From the NCBI GenBank assembly GCA_900542495.1, contig UQNW01000026.1:1-34566 (forward strand): DNA of 34,566 bases, given 5' to 3'. This document shows positions 23,015 to 29,979 of this stretch, one piece after another. Position numbers and translations under genes: made by a program. The stretch's first letter is position 1. Every line of letters begins with the position of its first letter. The notes under the pieces were generated by a model. The model was not told where the DNA came from. It saw only the letters and a program-made list of their open reading frames with translations, and did not search any database. The DNA comes from an uncultured Roseburia sp. (GTDB lineage: Bacteria > Bacillota > Clostridia > Lachnospirales > Lachnospiraceae).

Positions 23015-23941
23015 TTAAAACAACCGCATCTGCCCGTCCACCCAGCTTTTCTGCACAGCCTCATGAATCACATCCTCAGGGTGCAGATTCCCAATCAAAA
23101 AAGGCGAGTGCGGATCGTGATTTGCATAGTTCTGTCGTACTGTCTGCTCGTCATAATTGGCATAGCAGTAGCGGCACAGATGCGGGCAGGTGTTGTAAGC
23201 CCCGATATCGTTTCCGAGAAAACAGGCACATTCTTTACGAAGTGGCTGTTTTTTGGGAAAGATTAGGGAAGTATGCAGGGCGGTTTCATAAACTTGCTGT
23301 GTCATGCATCCGCTGCAATCGGCACCATAAGGAGCAAGCTCGTCTCCCTCTCCGCAAGGGCGCACTGTCATACCATGCGTGGCTGCAATTTCAATCATTT
23401 CTTTTCCGAGAAAAATACGGTCATCTTTACCGACACTTCGTACTTCCGGAAAATTCTTCCTTACTTTCTGATACAGGTCGATAAAACTGATCACACAGGT
23501 TTTCGTAGCATCACAAAGGCGGGCTGCTATATGTTCAAATGCTTTCAGGTGATAGTCCACCGTGTATGTCTCATCCAGAAAAATTGGGTCATAGCGCCAA
23601 GCCATAGCATCGGGACCAACGATTTCAGATAACGCTAAAAAGCTGTCGATCACTTTTTCCTTATCCGGAACATGAGGCTCGATATCGGTGCCGTAAGGCG
23701 TGATCGTGACAAACCAATACATGCCGAAAGGCTTTAATAAATCCATATATTGTAGCATAGGAGCTGGATTTTTCGAGCAAAAACCGATCAGGTCTACAAA
23801 TGTCGGATCGAGGCGGTATTTTGTCACCTGCACCGGGTTGTAGGGATTGCGTACAAGAACGTAACCGTCCTTTATTCTGTTTGTAAACCATTCCGCATAA
23901 AATGCCGGAATGTCGGTTCTCATGCCTGTCTGTAAGATCAT
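23015..23941 (-). CDS. DUF1848 domain protein with cysteine cluster
   Basis: A 308-residue cytosolic protein of the DUF1848 family, of unknown function. The N-terminus MILQTGMRTDIPAFYAEWF and VRNPYNPVQVTKYRLDP are family hallmarks. The C-terminus has a cysteine cluster (CSGCM, then KECACFLG...NTCPHLCRYCYAN) that resembles a radical-SAM or spore-photolyase-like iron-sulphur motif. The start at 23941 follows GGTGGGAG; an in-frame ATG at 24088 would add 49 residues unlike the family. It is transcribed alone, between remnants and the lipoprotein gene. Confidence 0.87.
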   Translation of the reverse strand: MILQTGMRTDIPAFYAEWFTNRIKDGYVLVRNPYNPVQVTKYRLDPTFVDLIGFCSKNPAPMLQYMDLLKPFGMYWFVTITPYGTDIEPHVPDKEKVIDSFLALSEIVGPDAMAWRYDPIFLDETYTVDYHLKAFEHIAARLCDATKTCVISFIDLYQKVRKNFPEVRSVGKDDRIFLGKEMIEIAATHGMTVRPCGEGDELAPYGADCSGCMTQQVYETALHTSLIFPKKQPLRKECACFLGNDIGAYNTCPHLCRYCYANYDEQTVRQNYANHDPHSPFLIGNLHPEDVIHEAVQKSWVDGQMRLF

Positions 23942-24088
23942 AATTGGCTCCCACCTTTCCAGAGTAAAATAGAACATAAAATTTTTATACGAAAACGAGT
24001 ATGGTTCAGCAGTAATAAAATAATGGTAAACGAACTTTTGGAAAAAAGTCAAGAAAGAGTTCTGCCAGAAAATGAACAGATGTAACAA

Positions 24089-24117
24089 TTGCTATTCCAA
24101 CGATGAAATGGTAAAAT
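24089..24117 (+). promoter_or_regulatory. Possible promoter of the lipoprotein gene
   Basis: TTGCTA (24089-24094), 17 bases, TAAAAT (24112-24117), about 50 bases before the ATG. Confidence 0.55.
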
Positions 24118-24171
24118 GGATTGTAAATAATTAGGTCATCTGGAAAACGACAAAAGAAAAGGGACGGAATA

Positions 24172-25272
24172 ATGAAAAACAAATTCATAATACTTACAAT
24201 AACAGGACTGTTGCTTGCATCATTAGCTGCGTGTGGAGGTTCCAAGACACCGGATGCGTCAAAAAATACGGCAGATCAGGAAGCGCAGAATCAGAATCAG
24301 GACCGTCAGGGAACATCTGACACTATTCAGGGTGACATAGAGGAAAATCACGGAAGCGATGATACGGAAGGCAGCAGCGACAGTGCAGAAAATGCAAGCG
24401 AAAACCAAAGTGGTGATCTGACATTCGCGGATCTTGCAAAATATTCATTCGAATTTTGCAGTGGAGCCGGTGGCTGGTCTACCGATTTTGAAATTGAAAA
24501 AGATGGCTCTTTCAAGGGAAACTACCATGATTCTGACATGGGAGACACCGGGGAAAACTATGAGGATGGAACGAGGTACATTTGCGGCTTTTCGGGAGAT
24601 TTTACCGGATTGACCAAAATCAATGATTACACTTATGAGATGAAAATGGAGAATCTTACCTATGAGGAGACTCCGGGAAAAGAAGAAATCGCAGATGGTG
24701 TGAAGTACATTTATACAGATGTTTATGGTCTGGAAGGAACGGATACGTTTAAAGTGTACCTTCCGGGTGCACCGGTGAGTGATCTGTCAGAGGAAGAGTA
24801 TTTCTGGGTGCGTACAGCAAATGAAAATGGTGCAGAAGAATCGCAGGATACACTGACGATTCCTGTCATTGTGAATGAGAAAATGGAATATGGAATTTAT
24901 TCTTACAAGAGAATGACACCATATGAGGAAGCGCAGAGTACATTAAATACTTATCAAGCATCCTATGATGCAGCAGAGGAGGAGCTTAAAAAAGCAACTC
25001 TACAGTCCCGAATGGACGACTACGCTATGCAGATGTATGATATCAGCGATTCCTGCTTAAATGAAATCTGGAATCTTGTAAAATACAATACAAGTGAGGA
25101 AAAGTTCAATGAAATTCTTAATGAGCAGAGGAAATGGATCGCAGACAAAGAAGCGGTAGGTAATGAGATCATGGAAAATAATGGTGGATCTGCTGCGCTG
25201 ATGGATAGCAGTCAAGTAATGGCAGAGCTTACCATGGAGCGCTGTGAAGAACTGGCAGATTATTTGAAGTAA
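24172..25272 (+). CDS. Surface lipoprotein with LprI-like (DUF1311) C-terminal domain
   Basis: A 366-residue lipoprotein. Residues 1-20 form a signal peptide ending in the lipobox LAAC (Cys21). Residues 22-85 are a low-complexity, acidic Asp/Ser/Glu/Gln linker. The middle (about 85-240) is an unrecognised beta-rich domain. The last 110 residues, with SCLNEIWNLVKYNTSEEKF and EQRKWIADKE, fit the LprI/DUF1311 helical domain found in lysozyme inhibitors and other envelope proteins. Function is not assignable beyond cell-surface location. Confidence 0.82.
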   Translation: MKNKFIILTITGLLLASLAACGGSKTPDASKNTADQEAQNQNQDRQGTSDTIQGDIEENHGSDDTEGSSDSAENASENQSGDLTFADLAKYSFEFCSGAGGWSTDFEIEKDGSFKGNYHDSDMGDTGENYEDGTRYICGFSGDFTGLTKINDYTYEMKMENLTYEETPGKEEIADGVKYIYTDVYGLEGTDTFKVYLPGAPVSDLSEEEYFWVRTANENGAEESQDTLTIPVIVNEKMEYGIYSYKRMTPYEEAQSTLNTYQASYDAAEEELKKATLQSRMDDYAMQMYDISDSCLNEIWNLVKYNTSEEKFNEILNEQRKWIADKEAVGNEIMENNGGSAALMDSSQVMAELTMERCEELADYLK

Positions 25273-25293
25273 GATGGAAAAAGAGGACAATTT

Positions 25294-25518
25294 ATGTAGA
25301 TTTCAAGTAGATTTACTCTGGCGGTGCACCTTTTTATGTGTGCGGACACCTTTCAAAATGAATATAAAGTGACGAGCGATTTTATTGCGGCAAGCACGAA
25401 CGTGAATCCGGTCATTATTCGAAAACTGTTATCACAGTTGAAGGCAGCAGGACTGCTTGAGGTGGCACGTGGCACTGGTGGAACGAAAATTGCAAAACCA
25501 TTGGACGAGATTACGTTG
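25294..25518 (+). pseudogene. Rrf2-family regulator remnant with nonsense second codon
   Basis: After the SD AGAGGA the frame reads ATG TAG, then ISSRFTLAVHLFMC...YKVTSDFIAASTNVN...LLSQLKAAGLLEVARG with TGGTKIAKPLDEITL, the Rrf2 winged helix-turn-helix. Family members begin MQIS, so codon 2 appears to have changed from CAG to TAG. Homology stops after DEITL at 25518, where the effector half should follow; unrelated sequence takes over. It could be expressed only from an internal start such as ATG 25336, which would lack part of the DNA-binding fold. Confidence 0.8.
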
Positions 25519-25650
25519 CAAGCTTCCAGTCCGTCCATCACAGGCACCACTTTCAAGTTTGACATGAATCTTACCATTCGGTTTATTGTATTTCACCGCA
25601 TTATTTAAAATATTTACAAAAATCTGCCGGATTTGCAGAGGAACGCATTT
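25519..25650 (-). pseudogene. Histidine-kinase ATPase-domain scrap
   Basis: The minus strand reads PLQIRQIFVNILNNAVKYNK, then PNGKIHVKLES, an unmistakable N-box region of a HisKA/HATPase_c sensor kinase. The rest of the kinase is absent on both sides: an Rrf2 fragment lies to the left and a macrodomain fragment to the right. Limits are approximate. Confidence 0.65.
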
Positions 25651-25740
25651 TTACAGACGCAAGCTGATCAGTTTGACCGGATTATTTTTTATGTGTTCAA
25701 GGATTTGGATCGCGAAATTTATACGTCTCTGCTTGGATAA
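25651..25740 (+). pseudogene. Macrodomain C-terminal scrap
   Basis: The frame FLQTQADQFDRIIFYVFKDL, then DREIYTSLLG and a stop resembles the last strand and helix of macrodomain ADP-ribose hydrolases (pattern IIFxxFxxxDxxxY). Only about 30 residues remain. Such macrodomains are often encoded with the sirtuin type whose C-terminus survives at 21795-22052. Confidence 0.5.
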
Positions 25741-25757
25741 AAGAGATTATCACAATA

Positions 25758-25786
25758 TTGTAATTCCCTACTCCCTATGATATTCT
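25758..25786 (+). promoter_or_regulatory. Weak promoter candidate of the sodium symporter gene
   Basis: TTGTAA (25758-25763), 17 bases, TATTCT (25781-25786). Each hexamer matches 4 of 6 consensus bases. The gap 25273-25822 is otherwise filled by gene fragments. Confidence 0.35.
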
Positions 25787-25822
25787 GAGTATGTTTCAAA
25801 ATAGAAATCAGAGGAGAAAATT

Positions 25823-27196
25823 ATGAAAAATCAAACGACAAAAAGAAGTTCTTTTTCAGGAAAAATCGGTTTTGTGCTGTCAGCAGCCGGAGCATCCGTG
25901 GGATTGGGGAATATCTGGCGGTTTCCATATCTGGCAGCCAAATACGGCGGAGGTATTTTCCTGCTTATCTATATCATTCTGGCATTGACCTTTGGCTATA
26001 CGATGATCATGGCGGAGACATCGTTGGGACGTATGACGAAAAAAAGTCCGGTAGGAGCATTTGCTTCCTTTGGAAAATCACATTTGTCTTGTCTGGGAGG
26101 CTGGATCAATGCAATCATTCCGGTTTTGATCGTGCCATATTATTCGGTGATCGGTGGATGGGTTTTAAAATATCTGGTTGAGTATGTCAGAGGACATGCG
26201 CAGACAGTTGCAGAAGATGGTTATTTTTCTGCATTTATCTCAGATGGATTTTCCACGGAAATATGCTTTGTGATCTTTTCTGTGATCACATTGGCGATTA
26301 TTTATGCGGGTGTGCGCAATGGAATCGAGCGTGTCTCCAAATTCATGATGCCGATACTTGTTGTGTTGTCTGTCATCATTGCAATTTATTCTGTGACAAG
26401 ACCAGGGGCTTTGGCTGGTGTGAAATATTTTCTTGTGCCAAATATCAGCAACTTTTCATGGATGACCGTTGTGGCAGCCATGGGGCAGATGTTTTATTCG
26501 CTGTCGATTGCGATGGGTATTCTCATTACATTTGGTTCTTATATGAAAAAAGAAACTTCCATTGAAGAGTCTACAAAGAATGTTGAAATTTTTGATACAG
26601 CAATTGCAATTATGGCTGGACTAATGATTATTCCGGCGGTGTTTGCGTTCTCTGGCGGAGATCCGGACACCTTACAGGCTGGACCGGCATTGATGTTTAT
26701 TACAATCCCAAAAGTTTTTGCAAGTATGGGATTTGGAACTTTTGCGGGAGTAATGTTCTTCTTGCTTGTACTTTTTGCGGCACTTACCAGTTCAATCGCA
26801 CTGACGGAAAGTGCGGTATCCACGTTTGAAGATGAACTTGGGTGGAGCCGGAAAAAATCTACGGTGCTCTGTGGCGTGATCATGATCGCACTGGGAAGTC
26901 TGTCTTCGCTCGGATACGGACCTCTGGCAAATGTGAAGATCATTGGCATGCAGTTTTTGGATTTTTTTGATTTCCTGACGAACTCTGTCATGATGCCGAT
27001 TGCGGCAATTGCTACCTGTCTTTTTGTTTCAAGGGTTGTCGGGGTAAAGAGAATCGAAGAAGAAGTGACATACGGTGGCGGCACATTCAAAAGAAGAAAA
27101 GTATTTCTGTTTATGATACAGTATCTGTGTCCGATTTTTGCTGGAATCATTTTATTAAGCTCTGTCGCAAATGCATTTGGATGGATTTCCATGTAA
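25823..27196 (+). CDS. Sodium-dependent transporter, NSS/SNF family
   Basis: A LeuT-fold symporter that takes up amino acids or related compounds with Na+. The family signature is complete: GKIGFVLSAAGASVGLGNIW followed by RFPYLAAKYGG in helix 1, with the unwound AGASVGLGNIWR Na+/substrate site. The 457 residues and about 11 helices are typical of bacterial members such as TnaT and MhsT. The substrate is not predictable; tryptophan or tyrosine are possibilities by family. The SD AGAGGAG is 6 bases upstream. The stop codon lies within a long perfect inverted repeat. Confidence 0.92.
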   Translation: MKNQTTKRSSFSGKIGFVLSAAGASVGLGNIWRFPYLAAKYGGGIFLLIYIILALTFGYTMIMAETSLGRMTKKSPVGAFASFGKSHLSCLGGWINAIIPVLIVPYYSVIGGWVLKYLVEYVRGHAQTVAEDGYFSAFISDGFSTEICFVIFSVITLAIIYAGVRNGIERVSKFMMPILVVLSVIIAIYSVTRPGALAGVKYFLVPNISNFSWMTVVAAMGQMFYSLSIAMGILITFGSYMKKETSIEESTKNVEIFDTAIAIMAGLMIIPAVFAFSGGDPDTLQAGPALMFITIPKVFASMGFGTFAGVMFFLLVLFAALTSSIALTESAVSTFEDELGWSRKKSTVLCGVIMIALGSLSSLGYGPLANVKIIGMQFLDFFDFLTNSVMMPIAAIATCLFVSRVVGVKRIEEEVTYGGGTFKRRKVFLFMIQYLCPIFAGIILLSSVANAFGWISM

Positions 27197-27208
27197 ATGC
27201 ATTTGCGA
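27165..27208 (+). repeat. Perfect 14-bp inverted repeat spanning the symporter stop codon
   Basis: TCGCAAATGCATTT (27165-27178) and AAATGCATTTGCGA (27195-27208) are exact reverse complements. The 16-base loop contains ATGGA/TCCAT, extending the hairpin. The TAA at 27194-27196 sits at the base of the loop. There is no adjacent T-run on either strand, so termination is unproven, although it lies between converging genes. Confidence 0.8.
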
Positions 27209-27219
27209 TAGGAAGGAAC

Positions 27220-27540
27220 TTATTTTTTCAACATTCCATAATGCTCTTCCATGTTTCCACCGAAGATGGCATTTTTATAGCCCAGTTTCTTAAAGGCTTT
27301 GACCGCTTTTTCCGGTCTGAAATTATAACTGCCGATGATATAGAGAGAAGTTTCCTTATCCGGGAATCTTCTTAAGATTCGGTCTTCCGTGATTTTATCC
27401 AATGGGATATTGACTGCACCGGCAACATGTCCGTGGTTAAATTCATCTTTGGTACGACAGTCGATCAACATGGCGTTCTCAGAAGTGTGAGCCTTGTTGA
27501 TTGCTTCGTTCACTGTCAGTTTTTTCTTGAAAATACTCAT
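27220..27540 (-). CDS. Rhodanese-like domain protein lacking the catalytic cysteine
   Basis: A 106-residue single rhodanese domain: AMLIDCRTKDEFNHGHVAGA, then VNIPLDKI and the terminal LGYKNAIFGGNMEE. Where active rhodaneses have YCRSGxRS, this protein has IIGSYNFRPEKA, so the persulphide-forming cysteine is absent and sulphur transfer is unlikely; a binding or regulatory role is more probable. The SD-like GGAAAGAGAGAG lies upstream and the frame is intact. It converges with the symporter gene. Confidence 0.88.
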   Translation of the reverse strand: MSIFKKKLTVNEAINKAHTSENAMLIDCRTKDEFNHGHVAGAVNIPLDKITEDRILRRFPDKETSLYIIGSYNFRPEKAVKAFKKLGYKNAIFGGNMEEHYGMLKK

Positions 27541-27699
27541 TTTATCTCTCTCTTTCCAAAAAAGTATAATGATACAATTTTACTACTAAAAATATTTTGC
27601 GTCAACGAAAAAGCAGATGTATTTTCTTTTTTTGTGTGATAAAATTATTGCATGTATGAGTGGGCATGAAATGTGTTTGATATAGAAGGGATAGCACAG

Positions 27700-28410
27700 A
27701 TGATCAATATTGCAATCGTTGAAGATGAAGCTATGTATGCAAAGCAGCTCCAGGAGTTTTTGCATCAGTATGAAAAAGAAAATGGAGAAGTGTTCAATAT
27801 TACGGTTTACTCTGATGGTGACCAGATCGTACATAAGTATAAGTCGCAGTTTGACATTATCCTGATGGATGTGGAAATGAAGTTCATGGATGGCATGTCT
27901 GCGGCAGAAGAGATCCGCAAAGTCGATACGGAAGTTGTCATTATTTTTATTACGAACATGGCGCAGTATGCAATTCGTGGGTATGCGGTGGATGCACTGG
28001 ATTATGTGTTAAAACCGGTGTCATATTTTGCATTTTCGCAGAGATTAAATCGTGCGATCAGCCGTATGAAGAAACGTGAGCAGAAGGTCATCACTGTGAA
28101 CATCAAGGGCGGCGCTGTCCGGATCAATATTGCAAATATTTATTATATCGAAAGTCAGGGGCACAATCTGGTTCTGCATACGATCCTTGGTGACTATGAA
28201 TCGGCTGGCACGATGAAAGAGGTCGAGGAAAAGCTGCAGGGACTGAACTTCTGCCGTGGAAATAAAGGCTATCTCATTAATTTACAGCATGTTGAGGGAC
28301 TTCAGGATGGATGTGCGGTTGTAAAGGGTGAACCGTTACTTCTTAGCCGCTCCCGCAGGAAAGATTTTATGGAAGCATTGACGAATTATTGGGGAGAGGT
28401 TGTGAAATGA
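27700..28410 (+). CDS. LytTR-family response regulator
   Basis: A 236-residue regulator of the AgrA/LytR/VirR type. The receiver (1-120) has the acidic pair E8/D9, phospho-acceptor D57 in ILMDVEM, and the K of LDYVLKPV. The LytTR DNA-binding domain (about 135-235) shows NIYYIESQGHNLVLHT and FCRGNKGYLINLQHVE. The start at 27700 follows AAGGG at 9 bases; the GTG at 27673 would overlap that SD. It overlaps the kinase gene by ATGA. Direct repeats at 29869-29896, ahead of the GH3 gene, are candidate binding sites. Confidence 0.93.
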   Translation: MINIAIVEDEAMYAKQLQEFLHQYEKENGEVFNITVYSDGDQIVHKYKSQFDIILMDVEMKFMDGMSAAEEIRKVDTEVVIIFITNMAQYAIRGYAVDALDYVLKPVSYFAFSQRLNRAISRMKKREQKVITVNIKGGAVRINIANIYYIESQGHNLVLHTILGDYESAGTMKEVEEKLQGLNFCRGNKGYLINLQHVEGLQDGCAVVKGEPLLLSRSRRKDFMEALTNYWGEVVK

Positions 28411-29744
28411 TCGATAATCTTATGCCGGATATTCCGCGAATTTACACGGCAGCTGCGGAGTGGATTGCCTGCCTGATTTTTATTTTTCCGTTGAAAAAGA
28501 GATTTGAGTGGTGGAAAAGTGCATTAATTATAGTAGGAATGTTGATCGTGCAGTCGGCTTTTCTGGTATCAACGGGTAATGTGTTAATTTATTTCTGGAT
28601 ACCGTGCATGATCATAGCAGTTTTTCTAATGATAGGGTTTATTCATTTATGCTGTGATGTGAATTTTCGGGATGCCGGATATTTTGGTATGATTGCGTTT
28701 GTTGTGGCAGAATTTATGGCATCTATGGAATGGCAGATTGTATGCTCGATCTGGACAAGACAATTGCCGGGTGCCGGAATGCAGGTACTTATGCTTGCAG
28801 CAGTTTATGGTGCAGTTGCGTTTTTATTATGGAAGTTATTGCAGCAGCATTTGCCAAAAGATGGAAAACTAAATATCAGTCTCAAGGAATATTTTTCGGC
28901 AGCGTTGATTGTGATAGCGGTATTTGCGGTCAGCAATCTGAGTTTTATTTCTGATACGGGAGCATTTTCAAATGGATATGCGCTTGAAATCGGTCATGTC
29001 CGCACGATCGTTGATTTCGGTGGAATCGCCATTTTATATGCTCACCTGATCCAGTGTGGCGAGCTGCGTGTCCGCAGGGAATTAGAGGCGGTGCAGAATG
29101 TTTTGCAGAATCAGTATGTGCAGTACAAGCAGTCGAGGGAGAGCATAGATCTGATCAATTATAAATATCACGACTTAAAACATCAGATCGCTGTGCTCCG
29201 GAGTGAGACTGACCCGGAAAAAAGAAATGAGTTTTTAAATCACATGGAAGATGAGATCAGGCAGTACGAAGCACAGAACAAGACCGGAAATAAAGTGTTA
29301 GATACAGTGCTTACGAGTAAAAGCTTGTACTGTGCAAAGCATGGGATCACGTTTACCTGCGTGGCAGATGGAACGCTGCTTGATTTTATGGATATCATGG
29401 ATATCTGCAGTATTTTCGGAAATGCGCTCGACAACGCAATCGAGTGTGAACTCAAGATCGCAGACAAGGAAAAGCGGCTGATCCATGTGACTGTGTCCCA
29501 GCAGAAGAATTTTTTGATCTTACGTTTTGAAAATTACTACGAAGGTAGTTTGAAAGTAAAAGAAGGACGTTTCCTGACAACCAAGAAGGAAAAAGAATTT
29601 CACGGTTACGGAATCAAGAGTATCCGCTATACGGTAAATAAATACGACGGCGCAGTCAGTATTGACACAAAAGAAAATTGGTTTGATCTGAAGATTTTGA
29701 TCCCGATGAAAAAAACTGCATCTGACGAAGTGCAGAACGGATAA
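28407..29744 (+). CDS. GHKL-domain sensor histidine kinase (AgrC/LytS-like)
   Basis: A 445-residue membrane kinase, partner of the LytTR regulator it overlaps by ATGA. Residues 1-220 hold about six or seven hydrophobic helices. A cytoplasmic linker leads to the histidine box YKYHDLKHQIAVLR with H255, the N box IFGNALDNAIEC and the G box GYGIKSIRYTVNKYDG of GHKL ATPases. Members sense peptides or envelope stress. No AgrB/AgrD peptide genes are visible nearby, so the signal is unknown. ATG 28407 follows GGGGAGAGG. Confidence 0.91.
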   Translation: MIDNLMPDIPRIYTAAAEWIACLIFIFPLKKRFEWWKSALIIVGMLIVQSAFLVSTGNVLIYFWIPCMIIAVFLMIGFIHLCCDVNFRDAGYFGMIAFVVAEFMASMEWQIVCSIWTRQLPGAGMQVLMLAAVYGAVAFLLWKLLQQHLPKDGKLNISLKEYFSAALIVIAVFAVSNLSFISDTGAFSNGYALEIGHVRTIVDFGGIAILYAHLIQCGELRVRRELEAVQNVLQNQYVQYKQSRESIDLINYKYHDLKHQIAVLRSETDPEKRNEFLNHMEDEIRQYEAQNKTGNKVLDTVLTSKSLYCAKHGITFTCVADGTLLDFMDIMDICSIFGNALDNAIECELKIADKEKRLIHVTVSQQKNFLILRFENYYEGSLKVKEGRFLTTKKEKEFHGYGIKSIRYTVNKYDGAVSIDTKENWFDLKILIPMKKTASDEVQNG

Positions 29745-29792
29745 CTGTGTCAAATAGAATATGGACGGTTAAACATTCGCATTTTTTGATTT

Positions 29793-29840
29793 ATAACGCT
29801 ATGGCTTGTGCATTGTGCATGAAAACATAGCGTTATTTTT
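29793..29840 (+). terminator. Terminator of the two-component operon
   Basis: ATAACGCTATG (29793-29803) and CATAGCGTTAT (29826-29836) form a perfect 11-bp stem followed by TTTT. Confidence 0.88.
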
Positions 29841-29868
29841 GTCTGAAACTCACAATACGAAATACCGT

Positions 29869-29896
29869 TTATGCAAAAAAAATGCAGATTATGCAA
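29869..29896 (+). promoter_or_regulatory. Candidate LytTR direct-repeat binding site
   Basis: TTATGCAA occurs at 29869-29876 and 29889-29896, 20 bases apart, with a third ATGCA between them at 29882. LytTR regulators bind two direct repeats about two helical turns apart. A -10-like TATAGA (29929-29934) follows without a recognisable -35, as expected at an activator-dependent promoter. Confidence 0.5.
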
Positions 29897-29979
29897 TTTT
29901 TCCATAAGAAAAGTACTTTATGTTAGAGTATAGATACAAAGTCCGGAACGGACAAAATAAATCTTGGGAGGATTTAGAA

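Noticed and set aside
22963..23632. Long plus-strand frames opposite the DUF1848 gene
   Set aside because: The minus strand carries a full family match with SD; the plus-strand frames have no recognisable domain and are shadows.
24028..24138. Two short frames (SQERVLPENEQM and CNNCYSNDEMVKWIVNN) as a remnant of a zinc-motif protein
   Set aside because: The second resembles the cysteine start of RES/HEPN-type proteins, but it is under 20 residues, in a different frame, and overlaps the probable lipoprotein promoter.
27637..27645. Extended -10 (TGATAAAAT) as promoter of the LytTR regulator
   Set aside because: The -10 is plausible but no -35 could be matched at 16-18 bases, so it is not listed as a feature.
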